64,000 bases of DNA from Nocardioides sp. SR21 (GTDB lineage Bacteria > Actinomycetota > Actinomycetes > Propionibacteriales > Nocardioidaceae), in assembly GCF_022761125.1 (NCBI RefSeq), contig NZ_JAKWJR010000003.1:372001-436000 (forward strand). The letters run 5' to 3'. Shown here piece by piece: positions 32,227 through 41,502 of this stretch (position 1 is its first letter; each line of letters opens with the position of its first letter). Below the pieces are notes generated by a model. The model was not told the origin of the DNA and searched no databases. It worked only from the letters and a program-made list of their open reading frames with translations. Made by a program: the position numbers and the translations under genes.

Positions 32227-34263
32227 ATGGGACGACGCCTGCGTTGGGGAGATCTCGGACGCGCCGTGCTGGGGCTGGTCGGGGCCACCCTCGGGCTGAT
32301 CATCGCCTCGTGGGTGCTGCCCGGGTTCAACGTGGACGGCGCCGGTGAGGCGCTGGTCATCGCGGTGCTGGTGGCGATCTGCGGAGCCGTGCTGCGGGTG
32401 TTCCTGGTCGAGGGTGCCGTGCTGGTCGGCTGGGTGGGCGCGCTGCTCGTCGGCCTGTTCGGCCAGGCGATCGCCATCTGGCTGGTCGTGTACGCGCCTC
32501 AGGGCGACTTCGGCCAGGACGACATCTGGTGGGCGCTGGGCGCCGCCTGGATCGTCTCGGCCGTGTCCACCCTCTTCGTCTGGGTCGCGACGACCGGCAC
32601 CGACGACGCCGCCACCGCCTCCCTGCTGAGGAGGGCGCGCCGCCAGGACGTCCGGCTCGACGACCCGGACGTGCCCGGCATCCTGTTCGTGCAGGCCGAC
32701 GGCGTGCCGTACCCCGTCCTCGAGTGGTGCGTCCGGGCCGGAACCCTGCCCACGCTCTCGCGGTGGATCCGCGACGGCAGCCACCAGATGGCGGAGTGGC
32801 GACCCAAGCTCCCGGCGACCACGCCTGCCAGCCAGATGGGCCTCCTGCACGGCACCATCGACGGCATCCCCGCGTTCCGCTGGGTCGACCGGGCCACCGG
32901 CAAGGTCCTCGTCGCCAACAAGCCCGGCGACGCCGCCGTCATCGAGTCCCTGCACAGCAACGGCCGCGGCCTGCTCGCCGACGACGGCGTCTCGGTCAGC
33001 AACCTGTTCACCGGCGACGCGCCGACGGCGTACGCCACCATGAGCGCCGTCGACCGCACCGGCGAGACCCGGCAGGCCCGGCGGGTGGTCACGGAGTACC
33101 TCAGCCGGCCGGCCGGCTTCACCCGCAGCATGACGCGCACGATCAGCGAGATCGGCCGCGAGCGCTTCCAGGCCTCGCGCGCCAAGCGCCGCAACGTCCG
33201 CCCGCGGGTGCACCGCGGCTGGTCGTTCGCCGTCGAGCGCGCCGCGCTGACCGGTGTGCTGCGCGACCTCAACACCACCCTGGTCGCCGACTCGATGCTG
33301 CGCGGCCGACGCGTGGTGTACGTCGACTACGTGGACTACGACGCCGTCGCGCACCACGCCGGCATCAGCCAGCCCGAGTCGCTGGACGCGCTGGCCGGCA
33401 TCGACGCCGTGCTCGCCCAGCTCGAGGCCGTCGCCGCGGTGGCGCCGCGGAAGTACCACCTCGTGGTGCTCTCCGACCACGGGCAGAGCCAGGGCGCGAT
33501 CTTCGCGGACCGCTACGGCGAGGACCTCGCGACGCTGGTCGCCCGGCTCTCGGACTCGGCAGCGCTCGCCGCCTCGGAGAACGACGAGGGCAGCGGCGCC
33601 CTCAACTCGCTGGTCGCCGGCTCCTCGGACAGCGACACCGTGCTCGGTCGCGCCCTGACCCGCACCTCGACCCGGCTCACGATCGACACCATCGACACCG
33701 AGGTGCCCGGCACCGGCGACAAGTTCCTGGTGTTCGGGTCCGGGAACCTCGGCCTGGTCTGGGTCGCCGGCGAGAAGACGCGGGTCACGCTCGAGGAGCT
33801 CACCGCGCGGTGGCCCGCGCTCCTTCCCGGCCTGGTCGCCCATCCCGGCGTCGGGTTCGTGTGCGTGCAGACCGAGGAGCACGGTCCGGTCGCGCTCGGC
33901 ATCGGCGGCGAGCACCGGCTGCGCGAGGGTGTCGTCACCGGCATCGACCCGCTGGCGAAGTTCGGCCCGCAGGCCGCCGAGTTCCTGCTGCGCGCGGCGA
34001 CCATGGACGAGGCCCCCGACATCTACGTGAACAGCCTGATCGACGACCTCGGCGAGGTCGCGGCCTTCGAGGGCCTGGTCGCCTGCCACGGCGGGCTCGG
34101 CGGCTGGCAGGAGCGCGGGATGGTCGTCCACCCCGTCGACCTCGAGCTCCCGGAGGAGATGGTGGTCGGCGCCGACGCGCTCCACCGCGTCATGGTCGGC
34201 TGGCTCGAGCAGCTCGGCCACCGCACCGACCTCCCCCAGCGGACGGACGCCACCGATGACTGA
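32227..34263 (+). CDS. Membrane-linked phosphodiesterase / alkaline-phosphatase-fold protein
   Basis: The 678-residue protein begins with a four-helix, phage-holin-like membrane domain (about residues 10-125; VLGLVGATLGLIIASWVLPG first). A large catalytic domain follows with the alkaline phosphatase/nucleotide pyrophosphatase pattern: PGILFVQADGVPYPVL, LPATTPASQMGLLHG, YVDYVDYDAVAHHAG and VLSDHGQSQGA. It should hydrolyse a phosphate ester or transfer a head group at the membrane. The ATG at 32227 begins just before the first helix. The next gene starts 8 bp inside its end, so the two work together, plausibly on an envelope lipid. Confidence 0.78.
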   Translation: MGRRLRWGDLGRAVLGLVGATLGLIIASWVLPGFNVDGAGEALVIAVLVAICGAVLRVFLVEGAVLVGWVGALLVGLFGQAIAIWLVVYAPQGDFGQDDIWWALGAAWIVSAVSTLFVWVATTGTDDAATASLLRRARRQDVRLDDPDVPGILFVQADGVPYPVLEWCVRAGTLPTLSRWIRDGSHQMAEWRPKLPATTPASQMGLLHGTIDGIPAFRWVDRATGKVLVANKPGDAAVIESLHSNGRGLLADDGVSVSNLFTGDAPTAYATMSAVDRTGETRQARRVVTEYLSRPAGFTRSMTRTISEIGRERFQASRAKRRNVRPRVHRGWSFAVERAALTGVLRDLNTTLVADSMLRGRRVVYVDYVDYDAVAHHAGISQPESLDALAGIDAVLAQLEAVAAVAPRKYHLVVLSDHGQSQGAIFADRYGEDLATLVARLSDSAALAASENDEGSGALNSLVAGSSDSDTVLGRALTRTSTRLTIDTIDTEVPGTGDKFLVFGSGNLGLVWVAGEKTRVTLEELTARWPALLPGLVAHPGVGFVCVQTEEHGPVALGIGGEHRLREGVVTGIDPLAKFGPQAAEFLLRAATMDEAPDIYVNSLIDDLGEVAAFEGLVACHGGLGGWQERGMVVHPVDLELPEEMVVGADALHRVMVGWLEQLGHRTDLPQRTDATDD

Positions 34264-36529
34264 CGCACCACCGGCCCGCACCGGGTGGTTCTTCGTCCAG
34301 GGCAGCGGGGCCCGGTCCCGGCGCCCGGTCGACCTGGTGATCGTGGTCCTCGGAGTCGCGGTGGCCGCGACGTGCGCGGCGCTCCATCGCCACCACCTGA
34401 TCGGCTACTCACTGCCGTCCTGGCTCTCGAGCCTGTCGCAGATGACCTACCTCGCCTGCTCGCTGTACGTCGCCGGCGTGGTCCTCGTGGTCCTGTTCCG
34501 GGCGCCGAAGCACCTCCGCCTCGCGTTCACCGTGCTGGTCGCGGCCGGGCTCGCGATCGCCGGGTCGCTGGCGCTGTGGGTGGTCGCGAACGACCTCTAT
34601 GCGCTCCGGACCGCCGTCAGCGCGGCGGTGCTGCTCGCGCTGCGGCCATGGGTGACCCTCCCGTTCCGCAGGCTGCACGCCCTGATCGTCCTGGCACAGT
34701 GCGCGGCGGCCTGGGCCGCGGGGTACGTCGGGCCGGTCGAGGTCGTCGGCGGGATCGCCCTGGGCGCGGCCGCGGCCAGCGCGGTGCTGGTGGTCCTCGG
34801 GTCGCCGGCCGGCCACCCGGACCTGCGCCAGGTCCAGAGCTCGCTGCGCGGCCTGGACATCGAGGTCCAGGACCTGCGGTTCGCGGAGCGGCAGCCGTGG
34901 GGGGCCCGGGTGCTCCTCGGCACCATGTCCGACGGGCCGGTCCTCGTGAAGGTGTACGGGCGCGACGCGACCGACGCGCACCGCGCGGCCCGGTGGTGGA
35001 GGGCCCTCGCCTATCGCGACCAGAGCTCTCCGGGCGCGACCCGGGTCCAGCTCGTCGAGCACGAGGCCCTGGTGACGATCCTCGCCGACCGCGCCGGGGT
35101 GGCGGTCACGCCGGTGGTCGCCGCGGCGACCAGCCAGGGCGACGCCATCCTCGTCCTCGGCGCGCCGCCGGAGCCTCTCGACGACGAGGACCTCGACGAC
35201 GAGCTGCTCGGCCGGATCTGGTCCGAGGTCGCGCTCCTGCACCGCGCCGGGCTGTCCCACGGCGAGCTCACCATCGACAACATCGGTGCCGGCGCGGTCC
35301 TGTCGGGCTTCGGCCGGGGGACGGTGGCCGCGTCGGCGGCCCGTCGGGCGCAGGACGTCGCGACGCTGCTCACCGCGCTCGGGATCCGGATCGGCCCCGA
35401 GCGCGCCGTCGCGGCCGCGGCGGCCGCCCTCGGGAACGACGACCTCGCCGCGGCCCAGCCGTACCTGCAGCACGCCGCGCTCCCGCACTCGATGCACGGC
35501 GCCGAGGGCCTGAAGGCGACCCTCACCGCGCTGCGCGACCAGGTGGTCACGACCACCGGCGCCGAGCCGCTGCCACCCGCGCCGATCACGCGGGTGAGCG
35601 CCCGCGACCTCATCACGGTCGCGTTGCTCCTCCTCGCGGCGTACGCGCTGCTCACGACGTTCGCCCAGCTCGACTGGTCCACCGTCCGGGCCGCCTGGGC
35701 GAACGCCGACTGGCGCTGGGTCGCGCTCGGCTTCGTCGTCGCGCAGTGCACCGCACCCGTCGACTCGGTGTCGACGATGTCGATGGTGCCGGCGCGGCTG
35801 CCGTTGCGGCCGCTGGCGATGCTGCAGTACGCCATCAAGTTCGTCGGCCTCGCCATCTCGGCCACGGTGGGCAAGATGGCCATGAACACCGCGTTCCTGG
35901 CCAAGTTCGGCGTCGGCGCCACCGTGGCGGTGACCGCGAGCGCCCTCGGCTCCTTCGTGACCGGAGCCGTCAACGTGCTGGTGGTCCTGGTCGCGCTCCC
36001 GTTCCTGGACAACCGTCCCGAGGTCGACCTCGGGGGCGGTGGCGACGACGAGCGCCTCCTGCTCCTGCTCGGGCTGGTCCTGGTCGCCTCGGTGGTGGCC
36101 CTGGTGTTCGTACGCCCCCTCCGGCGCCGGGTGCTGACGGTCGTCCGGAGCTCGTGGGCATCGATCCGGGTGGTCACCGACTCCCCCGCCCGCGGCATGC
36201 TGCTGGTCGGCAGCCGTCTGGCCTCGCTGATGATCACCGCGGTGGCGCTCTGGTGCATGGTGCAGGGCATCCACCCGGACCGCCCCTCGCTCGGGTACCT
36301 CACCGTCCTGGTGATCACCGCCGGCGCGGCCGCGTTCGCCAGCATCGTGCCGGTGCCGGGCAACGTCGGCGTCGGCGAGGCCGCGCTGACGGCCGGACTG
36401 GTCGCCGCTGGGGTGCCCAGCGGCCCCGCCTTCGCGATCGCGGTGACGCAGCGACTCAGCACGTCGTACATCCCGGACGTGATCGGCGCGGGTGCGGTCC
36501 GCTGGCTGCGCAGGTCGGACTACATCTGA
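34256..36529 (+). CDS. LPG-synthase-like membrane protein with pseudokinase domain
   Basis: The 757-residue protein has three parts: about six N-terminal membrane helices (to residue 185), a kinase-like domain (about 190-420), and an eight-helix C-terminal domain of the lysylphosphatidylglycerol synthase/UPF0104 flippase type (about 450-750, with FASIVPVPGNVGVGEAAL). The kinase part keeps an ATP-type Lys (VLVKVYG), but its catalytic loop reads SHGELTIDNI rather than HGD, and the DFG position reads SGFG. It may therefore bind rather than phosphorylate. It is coupled to the phosphodiesterase gene. Likely substrate is a lipid or lipid-linked glycan; this is inferred. Confidence 0.8.
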   Translation: MTDAPPARTGWFFVQGSGARSRRPVDLVIVVLGVAVAATCAALHRHHLIGYSLPSWLSSLSQMTYLACSLYVAGVVLVVLFRAPKHLRLAFTVLVAAGLAIAGSLALWVVANDLYALRTAVSAAVLLALRPWVTLPFRRLHALIVLAQCAAAWAAGYVGPVEVVGGIALGAAAASAVLVVLGSPAGHPDLRQVQSSLRGLDIEVQDLRFAERQPWGARVLLGTMSDGPVLVKVYGRDATDAHRAARWWRALAYRDQSSPGATRVQLVEHEALVTILADRAGVAVTPVVAAATSQGDAILVLGAPPEPLDDEDLDDELLGRIWSEVALLHRAGLSHGELTIDNIGAGAVLSGFGRGTVAASAARRAQDVATLLTALGIRIGPERAVAAAAAALGNDDLAAAQPYLQHAALPHSMHGAEGLKATLTALRDQVVTTTGAEPLPPAPITRVSARDLITVALLLLAAYALLTTFAQLDWSTVRAAWANADWRWVALGFVVAQCTAPVDSVSTMSMVPARLPLRPLAMLQYAIKFVGLAISATVGKMAMNTAFLAKFGVGATVAVTASALGSFVTGAVNVLVVLVALPFLDNRPEVDLGGGGDDERLLLLLGLVLVASVVALVFVRPLRRRVLTVVRSSWASIRVVTDSPARGMLLVGSRLASLMITAVALWCMVQGIHPDRPSLGYLTVLVITAGAAAFASIVPVPGNVGVGEAALTAGLVAAGVPSGPAFAIAVTQRLSTSYIPDVIGAGAVRWLRRSDYI

Positions 36530-36574
36530 CCGACCCGGCCGCGCACGGCGCCGGAGCATTGTCTCGTTCCAAAT

Positions 36575-36588
36575 TGTGATCGTTAACG
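36575..36588. promoter_or_regulatory. LacI-type operator (weak copy)
   Basis: TGTGATCGTTAACG matches TGTTAGCGCTAACA, a LacI-family operator type, at 10 of 14 positions and contains the palindrome CGTTAACG. It is the most upstream of the operator-like sites before ytfQ. The 254-bp gap 36530-36783 holds no gene. Confidence 0.4.
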
Positions 36589-36655
36589 TTTCAGCAACGC
36601 GATCGACGGAACTCGGCGGAAAATCGCACGCCCAGGAACGATTGCGTTACCAGAA

Positions 36656-36669
36656 TGTTATCGCTAACC
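36656..36669. promoter_or_regulatory. LacI-type operator before ytfQ
   Basis: TGTTATCGCTAACC matches TGTTAGCGCTAACA at 12 of 14 positions, with inverted GTTA/TAAC arms. It probably binds the LacI regulator encoded at 43011-44045. Its start is 32 bp, about three helical turns, from that of the next copy. Confidence 0.6.
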
Positions 36670-36687
36670 TCTCGCCAAGATCCCGAA

Positions 36688-36701
36688 TGTGAGGGCTAAC
36701 A
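36688..36701. promoter_or_regulatory. LacI-type operator before ytfQ
   Basis: TGTGAGGGCTAACA matches the same motif at 12 of 14 positions and lies inside a perfect CGAATGT-N8-ACATTCG inverted repeat (36684-36705). Spacing to the previous copy would allow cooperative binding. Confidence 0.6.
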
Positions 36702-36783
36702 TTCGCGGCAAGAGCGCAGTCCCGGGAGCGCCGTATCACCCATACTCAGCCGGCCTCGCCCGGCTCAATCAGGAGGTTTTGGA

Positions 36784-37770
36784 GTGAAGACGAAGTTCCG
36801 TACCGGAGTCGCCGTGCTGGGTGCCCTTGCACTCTTCGCGACCGGCTGTGGTTCATCCGACTCCGACGGCGGCGACGGCGGCAGCGCCAGCGGCGACACG
36901 ATCAAGGTCGGCTTCGCGCAGACGGGCTCCGAGTCCGGCTGGCGCAGCGCCAACACCGAGTCCATGAAGGAGGCGTTCTCCGAGGAGAACGGCTTCGAGC
37001 TGGTCTTCAACGCCGCGGACAACGACCCCGCCGCCCAGATCAGCGCGGTCCGCAGCTTCATCAGCCAGGGCGTCGACGCGATCGTGATCGCGCCGATCGT
37101 CGAGGACGGCTGGGACGACGTGCTCCAGGAGGCGGCGGACGCCGACATCCCGGTGATCCTCGAGGACCGGACGGTGACCTCGTCCGAGGACCTCTACGAG
37201 AGCTGGGTCGGCCTGGACTTCAAGAAGGAGGGCGTGATGGCCGGCGAGTGGGCCGCCACCGAGTTCGGCTCCGAGCCGACCAAGATGGTGGTCCTCGAGG
37301 GCACGACCGGCTCCGCTCCGGCCAACGACCGCGCCGAGGGCTTCGACGAGGCCATCGCCGGCAGCTCCATCGAGAAGATCGACTCCCAGACCGGCGAGTT
37401 CACCCGTGACGGCGGCAAGACCGTCATGGAGGGCTTCCTGCAGAAGTACGGCGTCGACGGCATCGACCTGGTCTACGCCCACAACGACGACATGGCGCTC
37501 GGCGCGATCGAGGCGATCGAGGCAGCCGGCGGCGTGCCGGGCGAGGACATCAAGATCGTGTCGATCGACGCGGTGCACGACGGCATGCAGGCCCTCGTCG
37601 ACGGCAAGATCAACTTCATCGTCGAGTGCAACCCGCTCCTCGGTGACCTCGCCGCCGGCCTCGTGAAGTCGGTGCTGGACGGCGAGACGGTCGAGAAGCA
37701 GGTCTACGTGGAGGACCAGAGCTTCACGCAGGAGCAGGCCGCCGAGGTCATCGACTCGCGCGCGTACTGA
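36784..37770 (+). CDS. ytfQ: Sugar ABC transporter binding lipoprotein (YtfQ-like)
   Basis: The 328-residue periplasmic-binding-type lipoprotein closely resembles E. coli YtfQ, the galactofuranose receptor. Shared stretches are GFAQTGSESGWRSANTESMK, QISAVRSFISQGVDAIVIAP, VVLEGTTGSAPANDRAEGF and VYAHNDDMALGAIEAIEAAG. The signal ends at FATGCGSS, a slightly atypical lipobox, before a Gly/Ser/Asp linker. The GTG at 36784 has a strong AGGAGG at 36771-36776. It heads the operon and is followed by a hairpin that may keep its level above that of the membrane parts. The sugar could be another aldose. Confidence 0.9.
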   Translation: MKTKFRTGVAVLGALALFATGCGSSDSDGGDGGSASGDTIKVGFAQTGSESGWRSANTESMKEAFSEENGFELVFNAADNDPAAQISAVRSFISQGVDAIVIAPIVEDGWDDVLQEAADADIPVILEDRTVTSSEDLYESWVGLDFKKEGVMAGEWAATEFGSEPTKMVVLEGTTGSAPANDRAEGFDEAIAGSSIEKIDSQTGEFTRDGGKTVMEGFLQKYGVDGIDLVYAHNDDMALGAIEAIEAAGGVPGEDIKIVSIDAVHDGMQALVDGKINFIVECNPLLGDLAAGLVKSVLDGETVEKQVYVEDQSFTQEQAAEVIDSRAY

Positions 37771-37804
37771 TCCGTCCACCACACACCAGTCGAGTCTGGT
37801 CCGT

Positions 37805-37828
37805 CGGCGCCGATTCTCCCCGGCGCCG
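37805..37828 (+). terminator. Intra-operon hairpin after ytfQ
   Basis: Arms CGGCGCC and GGCGCCG (7 bp) enclose a 10-nt loop, 35 bp past the ytfQ stop and before ytfR. It has no T-tract and may partially terminate or protect the upstream mRNA, a common way to make binding protein in excess. Confidence 0.45.
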
Positions 37829-37866
37829 GCGGGCCAGCGCTCCCGAGGCAAGGGTCGTCCACGTAG

Positions 37867-39414
37867 ATGCATGCCGAGACCGAGGTGGCACCGCTCGTCG
37901 AGATGCGCGGTATCACCATCCAGTTCCCGGGCGTCCTGGCGCTCGACCACGTCGACTTCTGCCTGCGCGCCGGTGAGGTGCACTCGATCATGGGCGAGAA
38001 CGGCGCCGGGAAGTCCACCCTGATCAAGGCGCTCACCGGTGTCTACTCCATCGACAGCGGCACGATCCTGGTCGGCGGCGAGGAGCGGGTCTTCGGGTCC
38101 ACCGCCGACGCACAGGCAGCAGGCATCTCCACCGTCTACCAAGAGGTCAACCTCTGCACGAACCTGTCGGTGGGCGAGAACGTCATGCTCGGCCACGAGC
38201 CGCGCAACCTGCGCGGCATCGACTGGCGGGCCACGCACCGCGAGGCCGCGCGCTACCTCGCGGACCTCGGCGTCCACCTCGACACCCACACGCTGCTCTC
38301 CAGCCACTCGATCGCGATCCAGCAGCTCGTGGCCATCAGCCGCGCGATGGTGCTCGACTCGCGCGTGCTCATCCTCGACGAGCCGACGTCCAGCCTCGAC
38401 CGCGACGAGGTCGACCAGCTGTTCGCCGTCGTCCGCGACCTGCGCGCCAAGGGCGTTGCGATCATCTTCATCAGCCACTTCCTCGACCAGGTCTACGAGA
38501 TCTCCGACCGGATCACGGTCCTGCGCAACGGCCAGCTCGTCGGCGAGTACTGCGCCCAGGACCTGCCGCGCGCCGACCTGGTCACCAAGATGATCGGCAA
38601 GGTCCTCGAGGAGCTCGACGACATCGCCACCAGCGCCGAGCGCACCATCGACCGCAGCGCGGCACCGCTGCTCCGGGCGACCGGCATCGGCAAGCGCGGC
38701 GTCCTCTCCCCCGCCGACCTCGACGTGTACGACGGGGAGGTCGTCGGGATCGCCGGGCTCCTCGGCTCCGGTCGCACCGAGCTGGTCCGCCTCGTCTACG
38801 GCGCCGACCGCGCCGACGCGGGCCACTTCGAGCTGCACGGCGAGCCCGCGAAGCTGACCTCGCCGCGGCACGCCATCGACCACCGCATCGCGTTCTCCTC
38901 CGAGAACCGGCGCGAGGAGGGCATCATCGCGGACCTCACGGTCGGCGAGAACATCGCGCTGGGCATCCAGGCGCGGCGCGGCTGGCTACGCAAGCTCCGC
39001 GGCGCGGAGTACGACGCGGTGGTCGCCGAGTACATCGCCGCCCTCGGCGTACGCCCCGCCGACCCGAACCGCCTCGCCGGCACCCTGTCGGGCGGCAACC
39101 AGCAGAAGGTGCTCCTGGCGCGGTGGCTCGCCACGGCGCCCGAGCTGATCATCCTCGACGAGCCGACCCGTGGCATCGACGTCGGCGCGAAGGCCGACAT
39201 CCAGCGCAAGGTCGCCGAGCTCTCCCACCAGGGACTCTCCGTCATCTTCATCTCCTCAGAGCTCGAAGAGGTGCTTCGATTGGCCCAGCGTGTCGTCGTG
39301 ATGAGGGACCGGCACCAGATCGGCGTGCTCGACTCGAGCGACGTCGATGTCGACGGACTCATCGACTACATGGCCAACCAGGGCGATGCCCAGAGTGAAG
39401 GGAGCGTCGCGTGA
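37867..39414 (+). CDS. ytfR: Sugar ABC transporter ATPase (YtfR-like), first of two
   Basis: The 515-residue double-ABC ATPase powers the sugar importer. The first module has GENGAGKSTLIKALTGVY, YQEVNL and LILDEPTSSLDRDE. The second has the usual variant Walker A GLLGSGRTELV, SSENRREEGI, LSGGNQQKVLLARWL and LDEPTRGIDVGAK. Length and layout fit the YtfR/RbsA/MglA group. The ATG at 37867 lacks a strong ribosome site. Its stop overlaps the ytfT GTG start (GTGA). A second ATPase of the same type occurs at 41503. Confidence 0.9.
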   Translation: MHAETEVAPLVEMRGITIQFPGVLALDHVDFCLRAGEVHSIMGENGAGKSTLIKALTGVYSIDSGTILVGGEERVFGSTADAQAAGISTVYQEVNLCTNLSVGENVMLGHEPRNLRGIDWRATHREAARYLADLGVHLDTHTLLSSHSIAIQQLVAISRAMVLDSRVLILDEPTSSLDRDEVDQLFAVVRDLRAKGVAIIFISHFLDQVYEISDRITVLRNGQLVGEYCAQDLPRADLVTKMIGKVLEELDDIATSAERTIDRSAAPLLRATGIGKRGVLSPADLDVYDGEVVGIAGLLGSGRTELVRLVYGADRADAGHFELHGEPAKLTSPRHAIDHRIAFSSENRREEGIIADLTVGENIALGIQARRGWLRKLRGAEYDAVVAEYIAALGVRPADPNRLAGTLSGGNQQKVLLARWLATAPELIILDEPTRGIDVGAKADIQRKVAELSHQGLSVIFISSELEEVLRLAQRVVVMRDRHQIGVLDSSDVDVDGLIDYMANQGDAQSEGSVA

Positions 39415-40460
39415 CGAGGCTGATGAAGCACCGGCTCTTCTGGCCCGTGTTCTCGCTGCTCGCGCTGATCGTCATCAACACGATCGCCCGCCCGCAGTTC
39501 ATCAAGATCACCATGCGCGACGGTGAGTTCTACGGCGCGCTCATCGACATCCTGCGCAACTGCGCCCCGCTGATGCTGGTGGCGCTGGGCATGACCCTCG
39601 TGATCGCCACCCGCGGCATCGACCTCTCCGTCGGCGCGGTCATGGCCGTCTCCGGCGCGGTGACGCTGACGATCATCGACGGATCGAGCAGCCCGGGCAG
39701 CACGAGCACCGTGCTCGTCGCGATCCTGGCCGGCATCGGGGTCTCGCTCGTGCTCGGGCTCTGGAACGGCTTCCTCGTCGCCGTCCTCGACATCCAACCG
39801 ATCATCGCGACCTTGGTGCTGATGCTCGCCGGCCGCGGTGTCGCGCTGCTCATCACCGACGGCTTCATCACGACCGTCAACAGCGAGCCACTGAACTTCG
39901 TCGCGACCGGCTACCTGTTCGCCCTCCCGTTCGCGCTGTTCATCTGGCTGGCCGCGGCCGCCGCGATCGCGATCGTCGAGCGGCGCACGGCGCTGGGCGT
40001 CCTCACCGAGGCCGTCGGCATCAACCCCGAGGCCAGCCGGCTGGCCGGCGTGCGGTCGCGCGGCATCATCCTCGGCGCGTACGTCGCCAGCGGCACCCTC
40101 GCCGGCATCGCCGGCATCATCTACAGCTCGAACATCCGGGCCGCCGACGCCAACGCGGCCGGTGACCTCATCGAGCTCTACGCGATCCTGGCCGTCGTCC
40201 TCGGCGGTACGTCGCTCATGGGCGGCAAGTTCACGATCGCCGGCACCGTGATCGGCGTCCTCATCATCCAGACGCTCGACTCGACGATCCTGTTCCTCGG
40301 GGTCTCGTCGGCGCAGAGCCCGGTGTTCTTCGCGATCGTCGTCGTCATCGTGGTGCTGATCCAGTCACCACGCGTCCATCAGTGGGGCCGAGCACTGACC
40401 GGCGGCTTCCGCACCCGCCCGGGCACCGAGGTCCGCAACGACGCGGAGGTCACCGCATGA
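39411..40460 (+). CDS. ytfT: Sugar ABC transporter permease (YtfT-like)
   Basis: The 349-residue inner-membrane permease of the BPD_transp_2 family has eight to ten hydrophobic segments, the signature GMTLVIATRGIDLSVGAVMAVSG and the loop GINPEASRLAGVRSRGI contacting the ATPase. YtfT is one of two unlike permeases in the galactofuranose importer; yjfF follows as the other. It begins with GTG overlapping the ytfR stop and ends overlapping the yjfF ATG, so all are coupled. Assignment to YtfT rather than YjfF rests on gene order and length. Confidence 0.87.
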   Translation: MTRLMKHRLFWPVFSLLALIVINTIARPQFIKITMRDGEFYGALIDILRNCAPLMLVALGMTLVIATRGIDLSVGAVMAVSGAVTLTIIDGSSSPGSTSTVLVAILAGIGVSLVLGLWNGFLVAVLDIQPIIATLVLMLAGRGVALLITDGFITTVNSEPLNFVATGYLFALPFALFIWLAAAAAIAIVERRTALGVLTEAVGINPEASRLAGVRSRGIILGAYVASGTLAGIAGIIYSSNIRAADANAAGDLIELYAILAVVLGGTSLMGGKFTIAGTVIGVLIIQTLDSTILFLGVSSAQSPVFFAIVVVIVVLIQSPRVHQWGRALTGGFRTRPGTEVRNDAEVTA

Positions 40461-41473
40461 GCACCACGACCGTCACCGCCCCGCGCGCCCGCCTGGCGTC
40501 GTACTCGCGGACGTTCCTGGACCGGCACTCCTCGATGATGCCGACGTTCGCCGCGCTGCTGATCTTCATCGCGCTGCTGATCGGCGCGGAGATGCACTTC
40601 GGCAACTTCCTGACGCCGCTCAACATGTCGGCGCTGCTGCTCAACTACGCCTACCTGCTGATCCTCGCGGTCGGCATGACGTTCGTGATCATCACCGGCG
40701 GCATCGACCTGTCCGTCGGGTCGGTGATGGCGTTCACCGGCATCTCGTGCGCGAAGCTGCTCGGGGAGGGCTACTCCGCCGCGGTCGTGATCCCGGCCAT
40801 CCTCCTCGGCGGCGCGGCGATCGGGCTCCTCATCGGCGTGCTGGTGCAGTACTTCGACGTCCAGCCGTTCATCGCGTCGCTGGCGGGCCTGTTCCTCGCC
40901 CGAGGCCTGGCGTTCGTGGTCAGCCTGTCCTCGATCCGGGTCGAGAACGAGTCCGTGCTGTGGCTGCAGACGACCCGCTGGCGCTTCGGCGAGTGGTACA
41001 TCACCCCGACCGGCATCCTCGCGCTGTCCGTCGCCGCGATCGGCGCGTTCGTCCTCGCGTTCACCCGGTTCGGCCGCACCGTGTACGCCGTCGGCGGCAA
41101 CGAGCAGTCGGCGCGACTGATGGGCCTGAACGTCGCCCGCACGAAGGTCCTCGTGTACGTCATCAGCGGCGTGTGCGGCGGTCTCGCGGGCCTGGTGCTG
41201 ACGGCGTACTCAGGCGCCGGCTACCCGCGCAACGGCATCGGCACCGAGCTCGACGTGATCGCGGCGGTCGTGATCGGCGGCACCCTGCTGACCGGCGGCA
41301 CCGGCTACGTGCTGGGCTCCGTGATCGGCGTGCTGGTGTTCGCCACGATCAACACGATCATCGCCTACGAGGGTGCGGAGCAGGCGTGGACCCGGATCAT
41401 CATCGGCCTGATGCTGCTGATGTTCATCGTCGTGCAGCGGGTGATCGTCGTCCGCTCGGAGCGTCGAAGATAG
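40457..41473 (+). CDS. yjfF: Sugar ABC transporter permease (YjfF-like)
   Basis: The 338-residue second permease has the family signature GMTFVIITGGIDLSVGSVMAFTG, the coupling loop VGGNEQSARLMGLNVARTK, and VYVISGVCGGLAGLVL. It should pair with the preceding permease to form the channel. It starts with an ATG inside the previous stop (ATGA). Hydrophobic segments run through the whole protein after about 30 basic, polar N-terminal residues. The second ATPase starts 29 bp after its stop. Confidence 0.87.
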   Translation: MSTTTVTAPRARLASYSRTFLDRHSSMMPTFAALLIFIALLIGAEMHFGNFLTPLNMSALLLNYAYLLILAVGMTFVIITGGIDLSVGSVMAFTGISCAKLLGEGYSAAVVIPAILLGGAAIGLLIGVLVQYFDVQPFIASLAGLFLARGLAFVVSLSSIRVENESVLWLQTTRWRFGEWYITPTGILALSVAAIGAFVLAFTRFGRTVYAVGGNEQSARLMGLNVARTKVLVYVISGVCGGLAGLVLTAYSGAGYPRNGIGTELDVIAAVVIGGTLLTGGTGYVLGSVIGVLVFATINTIIAYEGAEQAWTRIIIGLMLLMFIVVQRVIVVRSERRR

Positions 41474-41502
41474 CCAGGCCGGTTCCCGGCGATAATGGCC
41501 GC

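Noticed and set aside
34409-36559. 716-codon minus-strand frame opposite the LPG-synthase-like gene
   Set aside because: Highly charged low-complexity shadow; the plus strand has clear membrane helices and domains.
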